This document shows positions 1 to 7,203 of a stretch of 35,220 bases of DNA, in pieces (the first letter of the stretch is position 1; the number at the start of each line of letters is the position of its first letter). The translations under genes and the position numbers were made by a program. Location: positions 1 through 35,220 of the forward strand of contig JALWTX010000020.1 in NCBI GenBank assembly GCA_026993355.1. The letters are read 5' to 3'. The notes beneath the pieces are model-generated. The model had not been told where the DNA came from, did no database searches, and worked only from the letters and a program-made list of their open reading frames with translations. Source of the stretch: Flavobacteriales bacterium (GTDB taxonomy: Bacteria > Bacteroidota > Bacteroidia > Flavobacteriales > Flavobacteriaceae).

Positions 1-527
1 CCGGCTCGGCCATCACTTGGAAGTATCCATCAACCATTTTAAAAGGGGATAATTCAATTGGTGAATTTTATTCGGTAGCGGTAACCAATAATCATCAACA
101 AGCAGACACGGGTACCAAAATGATTCACATTGGTAAAAATACCAAAAGTACCATAATTAGTAAAGGAATTTCTGCCGGACATAGCCAAAATTCATATCGC
201 GGACTGGTAGACATTAAGCACGGCGCTGTCAATTCTAGAAATTATTCGGTTTGTGATTCTTTATTAATGGGTGATCAATGCGGGGCGCATACTTTTCCAT
301 ATATCGATATAGAAAATAGCAGCTCGGTTGTAGAACATGAAGCCACCACCAGTAAAATTTCTGAAGAGCAATTATTTTATTTACAACAGCGCGGTCTCGA
401 TGAAGAATCGGCTATTAATATGATTGTTAATGGTTATGCCAAAGAAGTGCTCAATCAATTGCCAATGGAGTTTGCCGTCGAAGCCCAAAAATTATTAGAA
501 ATCAGTTTAGAAGGAAGTGTCGGATAG
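1..527 (+). CDS. sufB: SufB, C-terminal part (5' end outside window)
   Basis: Iron-sulfur cluster scaffold subunit of the cytoplasmic SufBCD complex. The reading frame is open from base 3 and runs off the left edge, so only about 174 residues are present. The visible part reads through the beta-helix core ([10 protein letters not shown], then [13 protein letters not shown]) and ends with the family's C-terminal helical region ([22 protein letters not shown] and the following helix). These are well-known SufB landmarks, and the downstream order sufC-sufD-sufE supports the call. SufB and SufD share the [12 protein letters not shown]-like segment; SufD further down shows the matching EEALFYIRQRGIG. 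The ATG at 120 is internal, not a start. Very sure. Confidence 0.97.
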   Translation, partial: GSAITWKYPSTILKGDNSIGEFYSVAVTNNHQQADTGTKMIHIGKNTKSTIISKGISAGHSQNSYRGLVDIKHGAVNSRNYSVCDSLLMGDQCGAHTFPYIDIENSSSVVEHEATTSKISEEQLFYLQQRGLDEESAINMIVNGYAKEVLNQLPMEFAVEAQKLLEISLEGSVG

Positions 528-545
528 ACGAAAAGTTTTAAATTT

Positions 546-1256
546 ATGTCTAAAAATATTCTTATAATCAGTTTACTTTTCGCCTTAAAAAATATGCAAG
601 CACAATCCATTACCGAAGATGCAATTACCATGAACCGACACATTTTACAATTGGAAGGCACAGCTCTAATAGAAGAGTACAGAAAAAACGGAATAGATGA
701 TATTTATTGGACTTTCCCCTCCTTGTTATTGCGTTATGGCTTACAGTCAAATATAGAATTGCGCTTAGCCACAGCTTTAGAAGGGAAAAAACATATTCAC
801 CGTTTGGAAAATGGTCGCTTAGGAAATATCGAAATCGGCGTAAAATTATGTCTGATAAAATCTTCTTCGACCAATTTATCTATGACTAATCATTTGATCT
901 TTTCTACCACACCTGACAAGTTTAAACATAATGAAGTTGATGCAGTAACTTCATTAATTGCCAGTCAAGATATCGGAAAAAAATGGCAATTGGGAGCTGC
1001 CATTCAGTATATATTTGAAGATTTGCCACAACGCGATTTAAATTACAGTGGCATTGTATATTACAATATCAATACCGATTGGCAAATTTATATAGAAACT
1101 TATGGCGAAGTGTTGTCACACGATTTTATTACCAATTTAGATACCGGTGTCAATTGGCAACTCACCCCAAAATTTCAGTGGCAACTATCTGCCGGCACCA
1201 ACTTAAAAGAAATATATCATTTTGCTTCAACAGGATTTGTTTGGCAAATAAATTAA
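546..1256 (+). CDS. Outer-membrane beta-barrel protein (MetA-pathway/transporter-like)
   Basis: Predicted secreted protein of 236 residues. The first about 20 residues are a hydrophobic signal peptide ending in a QAQ-type cleavage region (NMQAQS). The rest alternates short beta strands with aromatic residues (WTFPSLLLRYGL, WQLGAAIQYIF, WQIYIETYGE) and ends in an aromatic-rich strand with a final FVWQIN, typical of outer-membrane barrels. It resembles the family annotated as 'putative MetA-pathway of phenol degradation' or transporter proteins, which is a barrel family of unclear substrate. It sits 18 bases after sufB and 23 bases before sufC, so it is probably cotranscribed with the suf genes, although nothing in it points to iron-sulfur chemistry. 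Confidence 0.75.
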   Translation: MSKNILIISLLFALKNMQAQSITEDAITMNRHILQLEGTALIEEYRKNGIDDIYWTFPSLLLRYGLQSNIELRLATALEGKKHIHRLENGRLGNIEIGVKLCLIKSSSTNLSMTNHLIFSTTPDKFKHNEVDAVTSLIASQDIGKKWQLGAAIQYIFEDLPQRDLNYSGIVYYNINTDWQIYIETYGEVLSHDFITNLDTGVNWQLTPKFQWQLSAGTNLKEIYHFASTGFVWQIN

Positions 1257-1279
1257 ATACCTATTAAAATTATCATATC

Positions 1280-2041
1280 ATGAAAAAACAACCCATTTTA
1301 GAAATAAAAGATTTACATGCCAAAATAGGCGATAAAGAGATCATTAAAGGACTGAATTTGACTGTTAATCCCGGTGAAGTACATGCCATTATGGGCCCTA
1401 ATGGTACAGGCAAAAGTACTTTAGCCAACGTAATAGCCGGTAAGGACGGTTATGAAGTCACGAAAGGCGAAATATTATTTAACGGCAAAAATATTTTAGA
1501 ATTGGACCCGGAAGAACGGGCTTTAGAAGGCCTTTTTCTCGGATTTCAATACCCTGTAGAAATCCCCGGCGTCAGCATGATGAATTTTATGAAAGCAGCC
1601 GTAGATGCCCAACGCAAACACAAAGGCTTAGACCCCATTAAACCGGGTGAATTTTTAAAAATGGTACGCGAAAAACAAGAAATGGTCAATATGCCCGACA
1701 AAATTAAAAACCGTTCGGTAAATGAAGGCTTTTCGGGTGGCGAAAAAAAACGCAATGAAATCTTTCAAATGGCTATGCTCAATCCTAAATTAGCTATTTT
1801 GGACGAAACCGATTCCGGCTTGGATATTGATGCCTTACGTTCTGTAGCCGAAGGAGTTAACAAATTGCGTAGCAACGACAATGCTTTTATTGTTATAACC
1901 CACTACCAACGTTTATTAGACCATATCGTGCCGGATATCGTTCATATTATGAATGATGGTAAAATTGTTAAAACAGGCGATAAAGAATTGGCAAAAGAAT
2001 TAGAGGCTAAAGGCTATGAAATGTTAAAGGAAAAAAATTAA
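1280..2041 (+). CDS. sufC: SufC, ATPase of the SufBCD complex
   Basis: ABC-type ATPase of 253 residues that drives conformational change in the SufBCD scaffold; cytoplasmic. Visible motifs in order: Walker [10 protein letters not shown] (about residues 39-47), the SufC-specific Q-loop region [13 protein letters not shown], signature [14 protein letters not shown], Walker [17 protein letters not shown], and the H-loop in VITHYQR. Length and all motifs match the family. The start ATG at 1280 follows an A/T-rich leader, as usual in Bacteroidetes. It lies between the barrel gene and sufD in one operon. Confidence 0.98.
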   Translation: MKKQPILEIKDLHAKIGDKEIIKGLNLTVNPGEVHAIMGPNGTGKSTLANVIAGKDGYEVTKGEILFNGKNILELDPEERALEGLFLGFQYPVEIPGVSMMNFMKAAVDAQRKHKGLDPIKPGEFLKMVREKQEMVNMPDKIKNRSVNEGFSGGEKKRNEIFQMAMLNPKLAILDETDSGLDIDALRSVAEGVNKLRSNDNAFIVITHYQRLLDHIVPDIVHIMNDGKIVKTGDKELAKELEAKGYEMLKEKN

Positions 2042-2101
2042 TTTTTAAAGCAGACATAGAACCTATGTCAATATTTTTTAAAGATTATTAAATAAAAAAC
2101 A

Positions 2102-3448
2102 ATGAGTAAGTTACAAGATACTATTATACAATATTTGGAACAAAATCAGGACAAATTGCTACAAGAATGGCCTGATTTTGTCCAGAAAGAACGAAATGAA
2201 GCCATACTACGCTTCAAAAACAAAGGTTTTCCAAGCATTAAAGATGAAAAATGGCGTAAAACAAAATTGAAAGATTTTTTAAACCGCTATTTTCATCCGG
2301 TTATTGCCAGTTTGGTTAAACAGCCTGAACCTATAACCGAATGTTTGATTCCTAATTTAGAAACTAAAAATGTCAACTTAATCAATGGTTATTTTGTTGG
2401 CAAAGATTTATTGGAAGAATTGCCTAATGGAGTCATTATGGGCAGCCTTAAAGAAGCGCTGAAAAAATATCCGGATTTAATCGCTGAATATTTTAATCGT
2501 TTGGTACGTCCACAAAATAATCCGTTAAACGATTTAAATACCGCTTTATTTGAGGATGGTTTTTTTCTGTTTGTCCCGGAAAATGTCAAAAATTTTAAAA
2601 TTCAAATTACACACCGGTTGGATGCACCGGTTGATGCCTTGATTAATACCCGCAATTTAATCATTGCAGAAGCGGGTAGCGAAATTACATTGGTTCAATG
2701 TGATGACAGCAATAACCACCGGGCACATTTTGCCACTTATCTTTCAGAAGTTTTTGCCAAAGCTGATGCTAAAATTAATTGGTATAAATACCAAAATATT
2801 AATAATAATTCTGCCCTTTTCAGCAATTCATATTATGAAGTGGCTGATAAAGCACAATTTTACACTAACTTTTTCGAATTAAACGGACAATTGTTACGCA
2901 ATGAACAATATGCCGATATCATTGGCCCTGATGCAAAAGTCGATTTATACGGTTTATATTTAACCGATAAAAAACAACAGGCTGATAATGTTATTTTTGT
3001 TGCCCATAGTTCTGAAAAGAGTTATAGTAATCAAAAGTTTAAAGGCATATTGGACGATAGTGGTAAAGGCTTTTTCAACGGTCAAATTTTAGTCAAAAAA
3101 GATGCCCAGCAAACCAATGCTTATCAAAAAAATGATAATATTTTACTAACGGATAAGGCCCGAATCAGTTCGCAACCGTTTTTAGAAATTTATGCCGATG
3201 ATGTTAGCTGCAGCCATGGGTCCACTACGGGTCAAATTGATGAAGAAGCCTTATTTTATATACGTCAGAGAGGTATTGGCAAACGCGATGCCCAGTTATT
3301 GCAACTCTATGCTTTTGCCGGTGAAATTATTGATGCCATTGAATTGACAGAGCTAATTGAACCAACAAAAGATTTGGTTAAAAAAAGACTTAATGGCGAA
3401 TTAGATGTTTGCGAAGATTGCATATTACAATGTACTGTGAAGTCTTAG
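2102..3448 (+). CDS. sufD: SufD, scaffold subunit
   Basis: Partner of SufB in the SufBCD iron-sulfur scaffold, 448 residues. The N-terminal half is helical and variable; the C-terminal half is the beta-helix core, with landmarks HRAHFATYLS, SSEKSYSNQKFKGIL, DDSGKGFFNGQILV and the conserved DDVSCSHGSTTGQIDEEALFYIRQ segment (in pieces: SCSHGSTTGQ, DEEALFYIRQRGI). The protein ends in CEDCILQCTVKS, a cysteine-rich tail not usual for SufD; its role is unknown. The gap from sufC is 60 bases, and downstream a 197-base gap with a repeat separates it from sufE. Confidence 0.96.
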   Translation: MSKLQDTIIQYLEQNQDKLLQEWPDFVQKERNEAILRFKNKGFPSIKDEKWRKTKLKDFLNRYFHPVIASLVKQPEPITECLIPNLETKNVNLINGYFVGKDLLEELPNGVIMGSLKEALKKYPDLIAEYFNRLVRPQNNPLNDLNTALFEDGFFLFVPENVKNFKIQITHRLDAPVDALINTRNLIIAEAGSEITLVQCDDSNNHRAHFATYLSEVFAKADAKINWYKYQNINNNSALFSNSYYEVADKAQFYTNFFELNGQLLRNEQYADIIGPDAKVDLYGLYLTDKKQQADNVIFVAHSSEKSYSNQKFKGILDDSGKGFFNGQILVKKDAQQTNAYQKNDNILLTDKARISSQPFLEIYADDVSCSHGSTTGQIDEEALFYIRQRGIGKRDAQLLQLYAFAGEIIDAIELTELIEPTKDLVKKRLNGELDVCEDCILQCTVKS

Positions 3449-3508
3449 CAAGGATGAGAGTTAAAAATTAAAACTTCGACTGACACTTAAACCTATGTTA
3501 AAAAATTT

Positions 3509-3632
3509 TTGTCATTTCGACAGAATCCCGACTCAAGTCGGGGATGACGAGAAATCTAATATATTTGATGTTTCTATAATTATAATTTATGAGATTCCTC
3601 GCCGCTCCTTCGTCGCTCTGTCGGAATGACAA
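3509..3632. repeat. MITE-like imperfect palindrome, 124 bp
   Basis: The stretch between sufD and sufE folds end to end. The outer 16-bp arms at 3509-3524 and 3617-3632 are inverted with one mismatch (TTGTCATTTCGACAGA against its complement). Inner arms CGAGAAATCT (3549-3558) and AGATTCCTCG (3592-3601) also pair, and CCCGACT-ca-AGTCGGG forms a small hairpin at 3527-3542. No coding capacity. It resembles interspersed Bacteroidetes repeats; a half copy lies inside the prophage at 29202-29235. Confidence 0.75.
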
Positions 3633-3645
3633 TAAAAATAAAAAT

Positions 3646-4059
3646 ATGAAAACAATAAAACAAAAAGAAGCAGAATTGTTGGAAGATTTTGCGATGCTAC
3701 CTGATTGGAACGATAAATATAATTATATCATGGATTTAGGCGCGGATTTGCCTTTAATTGCAGAGAATGATAAAAATGCCCAAACCAAAGTTGAAGGCTG
3801 TCAATCGGCATCGTGGCTTAAATCTGAGATAAACGACGGAAAAATGTATTTTAAAGGAGACAGTGAAGCCATCTTAGGAAAGGGCGTCATCAGTTTGCTT
3901 TTAAATATGTTAAACGGCCATACACCTGAAGAAATAGCCGGTTACGATTTTCATTTAATCCATGAAATTGATTTACCCAACCACCTTTCTCCTACCCGTA
4001 AAATGGGATTGGAAGCCATTATGAAACGTATAAAAGAATTAGCCCAGCAACAAGCATAA
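3646..4059 (+). CDS. sufE: SufE, sulfur acceptor/transfer protein
   Basis: Accepts persulfide sulfur from the cysteine desulfurase SufS and hands it to SufB; 137 residues, cytoplasmic. The catalytic cysteine lies in VEGCQSASWLK, and LLEDFAMLPDWNDKYNYIMDLG is the usual N-terminal region (seen here as pieces LLEDFAMLPDW and YNYIMDLG). The frame is open upstream to 3589, but the extra 19 residues would be translated from the repeat arm, so the ATG at 3646 (MKTIKQKEAELL) is chosen. It is 17 bases from the next gene. No sufS is visible in the window. Confidence 0.95.
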   Translation: MKTIKQKEAELLEDFAMLPDWNDKYNYIMDLGADLPLIAENDKNAQTKVEGCQSASWLKSEINDGKMYFKGDSEAILGKGVISLLLNMLNGHTPEEIAGYDFHLIHEIDLPNHLSPTRKMGLEAIMKRIKELAQQQA

Positions 4060-4076
4060 TTTCAAAATATAATAAA

Positions 4077-4403
4077 ATGAGCGACGAAAAAATACCTAAA
4101 AAAGTCTTGGAAGATGCCATTGTGCAACAATTGAAAATGGTTTATGATCCTGAAATACCTGTTGATATTTATAACTTAGGCTTGGTCTATGACATATTAA
4201 TTGATGACGACAATAATGTCAAGATATTAATGACCTTGACGGCGCCTAATTGTCCGGTAGCCGACAGTTTACCTGAGGAAGTGAAAACACGTGTAAAAGC
4301 GACCCATGGGGTGAAAGATGTTGATGTTGAATTGACATTTGACCCACCTTGGAGTAAAGAGTTTTTAAGTGATGAAGCCAAGCTAATGTTAGGCATGATG
4401 TAA
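4077..4403 (+). CDS. DUF59/MIP18-family iron-sulfur assembly factor (SufT-like)
   Basis: Small cytoplasmic protein, 108 residues, of the MIP18/DUF59 family that helps mature iron-sulfur proteins. Visible landmarks are DPEIPVDIYNLGLVYDI, the conserved LTAPNCPVADSLPEEV with the family cysteine, and the C-terminal VELTFDPPWSKEFLS, ending in EAKLMLGMM. It closes the suf cluster, 17 bases after sufE. Members next to suf genes are often called SufT, but length and domain alone do not prove that role. Confidence 0.93.
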   Translation: MSDEKIPKKVLEDAIVQQLKMVYDPEIPVDIYNLGLVYDILIDDDNNVKILMTLTAPNCPVADSLPEEVKTRVKATHGVKDVDVELTFDPPWSKEFLSDEAKLMLGMM

Positions 4404-4446
4404 ATCAGACAGTTACAAATTAATTTAAAAAAAGTTTATTTTTTCT

Positions 4447-4477
4447 TTTGTCAAAATTAAAAATGTTTATATATTTG
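4447..4477 (+). promoter_or_regulatory. Bacteroidetes-type promoter for the tRNA operon
   Basis: TTTG at 4447-4450 and TATATTTG at 4470-4477 with a 19-base spacer match the Bacteroidetes sigma factor consensus (TTTG-N17 to 23-TAnnTTTG). Transcription would start near 4484, just ahead of the first tRNA-Lys. It may once have driven tRNA-Leu too, before the element inserted. Confidence 0.85.
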
Positions 4478-4496
4478 CACGCCTAACAAGGAAAAA

Positions 4497-4569
4497 GACC
4501 TGGTAGCTCAGTAGGTAGAGCATCTCCCTTTTAAGGAGAGGGTCCTGAGTTCGAGCCTCAGCCAGGTCA
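4497..4569 (+). tRNA. tRNA-Lys(TTT), copy 1
   Basis: Cloverleaf with acceptor stem GACCTGG/CCAGGTC, D-arm containing AGCTCAGTAGGTAGAGC, anticodon stem TCTCC/GGAGA around loop CTTTTAA (anticodon TTT), and T-arm GTTCGAGCC. Discriminator A at 4569; the CCA end is not encoded. 73 nt. Confidence 0.98.
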
Positions 4570-4595
4570 CTTTTTTTGACATCATGAATTTTTTC

Positions 4596-4668
4596 GACCT
4601 GGTAGCTCAGTAGGTAGAGCATCTCCCTTTTAAGGAGAGGGTCCTGAGTTCGAGCCTCAGCCAGGTCA
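4596..4668 (+). tRNA. tRNA-Lys(TTT), copy 2
   Basis: Identical in all 73 bases to the first copy, 26 bases downstream and on the same transcript. A tandem duplication of this tRNA. Confidence 0.98.
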
Positions 4669-4675
4669 CAATAAC

Positions 4676-4707
4676 AAAAAGTTAGGCAATATGCTTAACT
4701 TTTTTTG
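4676..4707 (+). terminator. Hairpin with T-tract after the tRNA-Lys pair
   Basis: AAAAAGTTA(g)GC at 4676-4687 pairs with GC(t)TAACTTTTT ending near 4705, followed by more T. The stem is AT-rich, so termination may be partial, letting some transcripts continue into the tRNA-Leu half and the integrase. Confidence 0.5.
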
Positions 4708-4719
4708 TTTGTATCAAAA

Positions 4720-4759
4720 GCGCACGTGGTGGAATTGGTAGACACGCCAGCTTGAGGGG
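4720..4759 (+). repeat. attL: stranded 5' half of tRNA-Leu(GAG)
   Basis: These 40 bases are identical to 34385-34424. They begin exactly at tRNA nucleotide 1 and end just after the anticodon loop; after 4759 the tRNA sequence stops and element DNA begins. This is the left attachment site, and the leftover tRNA fragment cannot form a tRNA. The element therefore inserted by site-specific recombination in or near the anticodon loop. Confidence 0.95.
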
Positions 4760-4805
4760 ATTGTCAAAGCAAATTAAATTTATTCTGCCGCCTATTGGTT
4801 TTACT

Positions 4806-4837
4806 AGCTTTTTCATATACAAAATATGAAAAAAGCT
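4806..4837 (+). promoter_or_regulatory. Hairpin covering the integrase start codon
   Basis: AGCTTTTTCATAT (4806-4818) pairs with ATATGAAAAAAGCT (4824-4837), with one bulged A and a 5-base loop. The integrase ATG (4826-4828) is in the right arm, so in RNA the start codon would be buried. Only 66 bases separate attL from the ATG and I see no TAnnTTTG promoter in them. Confidence 0.6.
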
Positions 4838-6043
4838 TTAAATGAGTATCTAAACGAGTATCAAATAAAAGGTTTGAATTTACCAAAAGTTCATATTTTT
4901 ATACCTAAAGATTCAAACGGAAAATCTTGCATCAAACCAAACTGCCGGTGGTATGTATATTTTTATTATTATGAGAATGGCCAGCGTAAAATTTATAAAG
5001 CTTATAAAGATATAAATCGTATTCGTTCAATATCTGGACGGTTACAAGCTGCAAAAAATTTAAAAAAAGCAATCGAGCATTTTTTAAATGAGAATAATGG
5101 AAGATTCAAATCATTAAGTAATGATACTGTACTTAGCTTTCCAGATGCTCTGAGATTGGCATATGAACAAAAGAAATTGCATTGGTCAAGTAGAACCGAA
5201 AAAAATAATTCTAGTTATTTAAGTAATTTTATAAAATGGATAGAGAATAATGAGATAGAACACTTACCTATCAAGGCCGTGGAAAAACAACACATTTTTG
5301 CTTTTCTATCAGATTTAAAAAAAAACGGTTTAACAAATACATCTATTAATAATTACAGACGCTTTATCAGCTCTCTATTTACCGCATTAAGTAAACAAGG
5401 ATATATAACTCATAATTTCATTGTAGATATCGATAAACTTAAAGAAACACCTCAAAAAAATAAAACTTTTGATTTGAAACAATTGCAAGATATCAAAATG
5501 TATGTAAAAGAGAATGATCCGGCCCTTTACTTTTATTTGCAATTTTTGACTTACACATTTTTACGGCCAATTGAAATTAACCGGTTAAAAGTAAAAGATA
5601 TAAATCTTGATAAACGCATTATTTATGTTAAGACAAAAACGGAACAAAGTGTGGTTCCAATTATTGACAAGCTATTGCCTACTATTGAACATTTGAACAT
5701 AGAACAATACCAACCAAATGATATCCTATTAACTTATAAAGGCTATCCTTTTAATTGGCAAATTGGAGAAAAAGCCAGGTATGACAATTTTTCTGTGCGT
5801 TTCAAAAAAGTAAAAAAATATTTTGGTTTAGGCAACGAGTATGGTATTTACAGCTTCCGTCATACCTTTGCCAAAATGCTATACAACAAATACCTTGTAG
5901 ACGGTTTAACCGATTTGCAGGCCAAACAGAAGCTCATGACTATAACCAGGCATAAAAGCATATCCTCGCTTAATAAATACCTGCGAAATATTGGTGCCTT
6001 TGTGCCAAAAGATTATAGTGATGATTTTACTTTTGATTTTTAA
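4826..6043 (+). CDS. Tyrosine recombinase (integrase) of the element
   Basis: Catalyses integration and, with a directionality factor, excision at the tRNA-Leu att site. 405 residues, the normal size for Bacteroidetes phage-type integrases with an N-terminal arm-binding region, a SAM-like core-binding domain (about 105-205, with the NNYRRFISSLFTALSKQGYI segment) and a catalytic domain (about 210-395). Catalytic residues visible: Arg in FLRPIEI (about 248), Lys in VKTKTEQ, R345-H346 in YSFRHTFA with the usual HxxR-type arrangement, His376 in TRHKS, and nucleophile Tyr385 in LNKYLRN. It reads away from attL, 66 bases inside the element. In the circular form it would lie downstream of the repressor and lipoprotein genes on the same strand. 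Confidence 0.95.
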   Translation: MKKALNEYLNEYQIKGLNLPKVHIFIPKDSNGKSCIKPNCRWYVYFYYYENGQRKIYKAYKDINRIRSISGRLQAAKNLKKAIEHFLNENNGRFKSLSNDTVLSFPDALRLAYEQKKLHWSSRTEKNNSSYLSNFIKWIENNEIEHLPIKAVEKQHIFAFLSDLKKNGLTNTSINNYRRFISSLFTALSKQGYITHNFIVDIDKLKETPQKNKTFDLKQLQDIKMYVKENDPALYFYLQFLTYTFLRPIEINRLKVKDINLDKRIIYVKTKTEQSVVPIIDKLLPTIEHLNIEQYQPNDILLTYKGYPFNWQIGEKARYDNFSVRFKKVKKYFGLGNEYGIYSFRHTFAKMLYNKYLVDGLTDLQAKQKLMTITRHKSISSLNKYLRNIGAFVPKDYSDDFTFDF

Positions 6044-6066
6044 TTTGTAACTTTGACAAAAAAGAA

Positions 6067-6411
6067 ATGGATACAAAAGAATTTACATTGCCGGAATTTC
6101 TATTGGCTGAATATCCAATTAAAAATGGCGATCCATTCCATGACAATCGCCATTTTATAATACACAAGGGCATTACATTGATAGAAGTAATACCCTTGGA
6201 TATATTTACTGAATTGCTGAATGACAATATAGTGTACAAAAAATTCAAATTAAATGATGAAAATTTTATTTTAGCATACCACACAAATAATGGAAGCTAT
6301 TATAATATTGACCAATATGACCTGTTAGACCAGGCATGGCAATGGTATAAAGATTATTTGATGTGGGAAAATAGAAATATTGATATTCAAAAACAATCAA
6401 ACAAAAATTAG
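6067..6411 (+). CDS. Hypothetical protein, 114 aa, downstream of integrase
   Basis: Not recognised. It starts 23 bases after the integrase and is probably cotranscribed. The protein is soluble-looking, acidic and rich in aromatic residues (DQAWQWYKDYLMWE near the C-terminus), with no signal peptide, membrane segment or DNA-binding motif that I can see. Its last codons overlap the stop of the convergent gene at 6408 by four bases. Being next to the integrase, an excisionase or other regulator is possible, but nothing in the sequence shows it. Confidence 0.7.
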   Translation: MDTKEFTLPEFLLAEYPIKNGDPFHDNRHFIIHKGITLIEVIPLDIFTELLNDNIVYKKFKLNDENFILAYHTNNGSYYNIDQYDLLDQAWQWYKDYLMWENRNIDIQKQSNKN

Positions 6412-7202
6412 CTATAATTAGACTCAATATATTCTATTATTTCATTTGCTATTTCATCTGCATCATAATTTCCATCAAAATATAAATCAGTTTCACTTAA
6501 ATTAAATTTGTCTTTTGTGTAATCTTTGTTGGCAATAACAACTGTTACATCCGGACGGCCATTCTTAATATTGTGTGTATGGTCTGCAATTCTAACTTGT
6601 ATTTTTTTGCAATCATAATCATTTTCTACTTCACAATCCCAATATTCATCACTTTCAGGATTTAGTATTTTTCCGTCCTTAACAATGATATCTGTATATT
6701 TTCTAAAATTAACTCCGGTTTCTTTTGATAACTCTTCTAATACTTCCTCTATTAATTGTTCAGTATTTTTATTTTCTCTTTCAACACTTTTACTTAAAAG
6801 ATGTTCTATTTCATCTATATCAAAATAATCATCCCATAAATAGTTGGACTTTAATTCATTTACAAATTCATCGTAATCATCAATATCAGAAAGTTCATCT
6901 ATTATTTCATCGTTGAAATTATAATCATTCTTTGTTAAATTAATAAAATTATCCTCCTGGGATAAATCTAAATCTAATTCATCAGGTGTTAAAGATTCAA
7001 ATTCTTCCAATGCTTCTTTTTCATCAAAAAAAAGCTTATGGTCTTCTGTAAAATCTTCAGCACCATAGATAATTTTATAAATGTATGGATGTTCTTTTTT
7101 GAATTTTTCAAAGTTATTTGATTCCGGACTATTAATTCCATGTTTTTTTTCATTTGATAGAAATAAATAACCAGCTCCCATAAGTAAAATTGGCACCCAC
7201 AT
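6408..7202 (-). CDS. Membrane-anchored acidic protein with GINSP motif
   Basis: Not recognised; 264 residues. Residues 2-15 (VPILLMGAGYLFL) form one membrane segment, followed at 22-26 by GINSP, a near variant of the GMNAP peptide found in other proteins of the element. The rest is strongly acidic (many D/E runs such as DELDLDLSQEDN and DIDDYDE) and has no enzyme motif I can see. It is the last gene of the long leftward operon, two bases after the ATPase gene. The motif just after a membrane segment is shared with the 62-aa protein at 15465. It may belong to the virion or assembly apparatus. Confidence 0.8.
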   Translation of the reverse strand: MWVPILLMGAGYLFLSNEKKHGINSPESNNFEKFKKEHPYIYKIIYGAEDFTEDHKLFFDEKEALEEFESLTPDELDLDLSQEDNFINLTKNDYNFNDEIIDELSDIDDYDEFVNELKSNYLWDDYFDIDEIEHLLSKSVERENKNTEQLIEEVLEELSKETGVNFRKYTDIIVKDGKILNPESDEYWDCEVENDYDCKKIQVRIADHTHNIKNGRPDVTVVIANKDYTKDKFNLSETDLYFDGNYDADEIANEIIEYIESNYS

Positions 7203-7203
7203 A

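Noticed and set aside
3589-3645. Upstream in-frame start for SufE
   Set aside because: The extra 19 residues are encoded by the MITE-like repeat arm and are not part of the family.
4479-4687. GCCTAAC...GTTAGGC around the tRNA-Lys genes as an attC site
   Set aside because: The words match R-boxes, but they are about 200 bases apart with two tRNA genes between and no folding arm; taken as coincidence.
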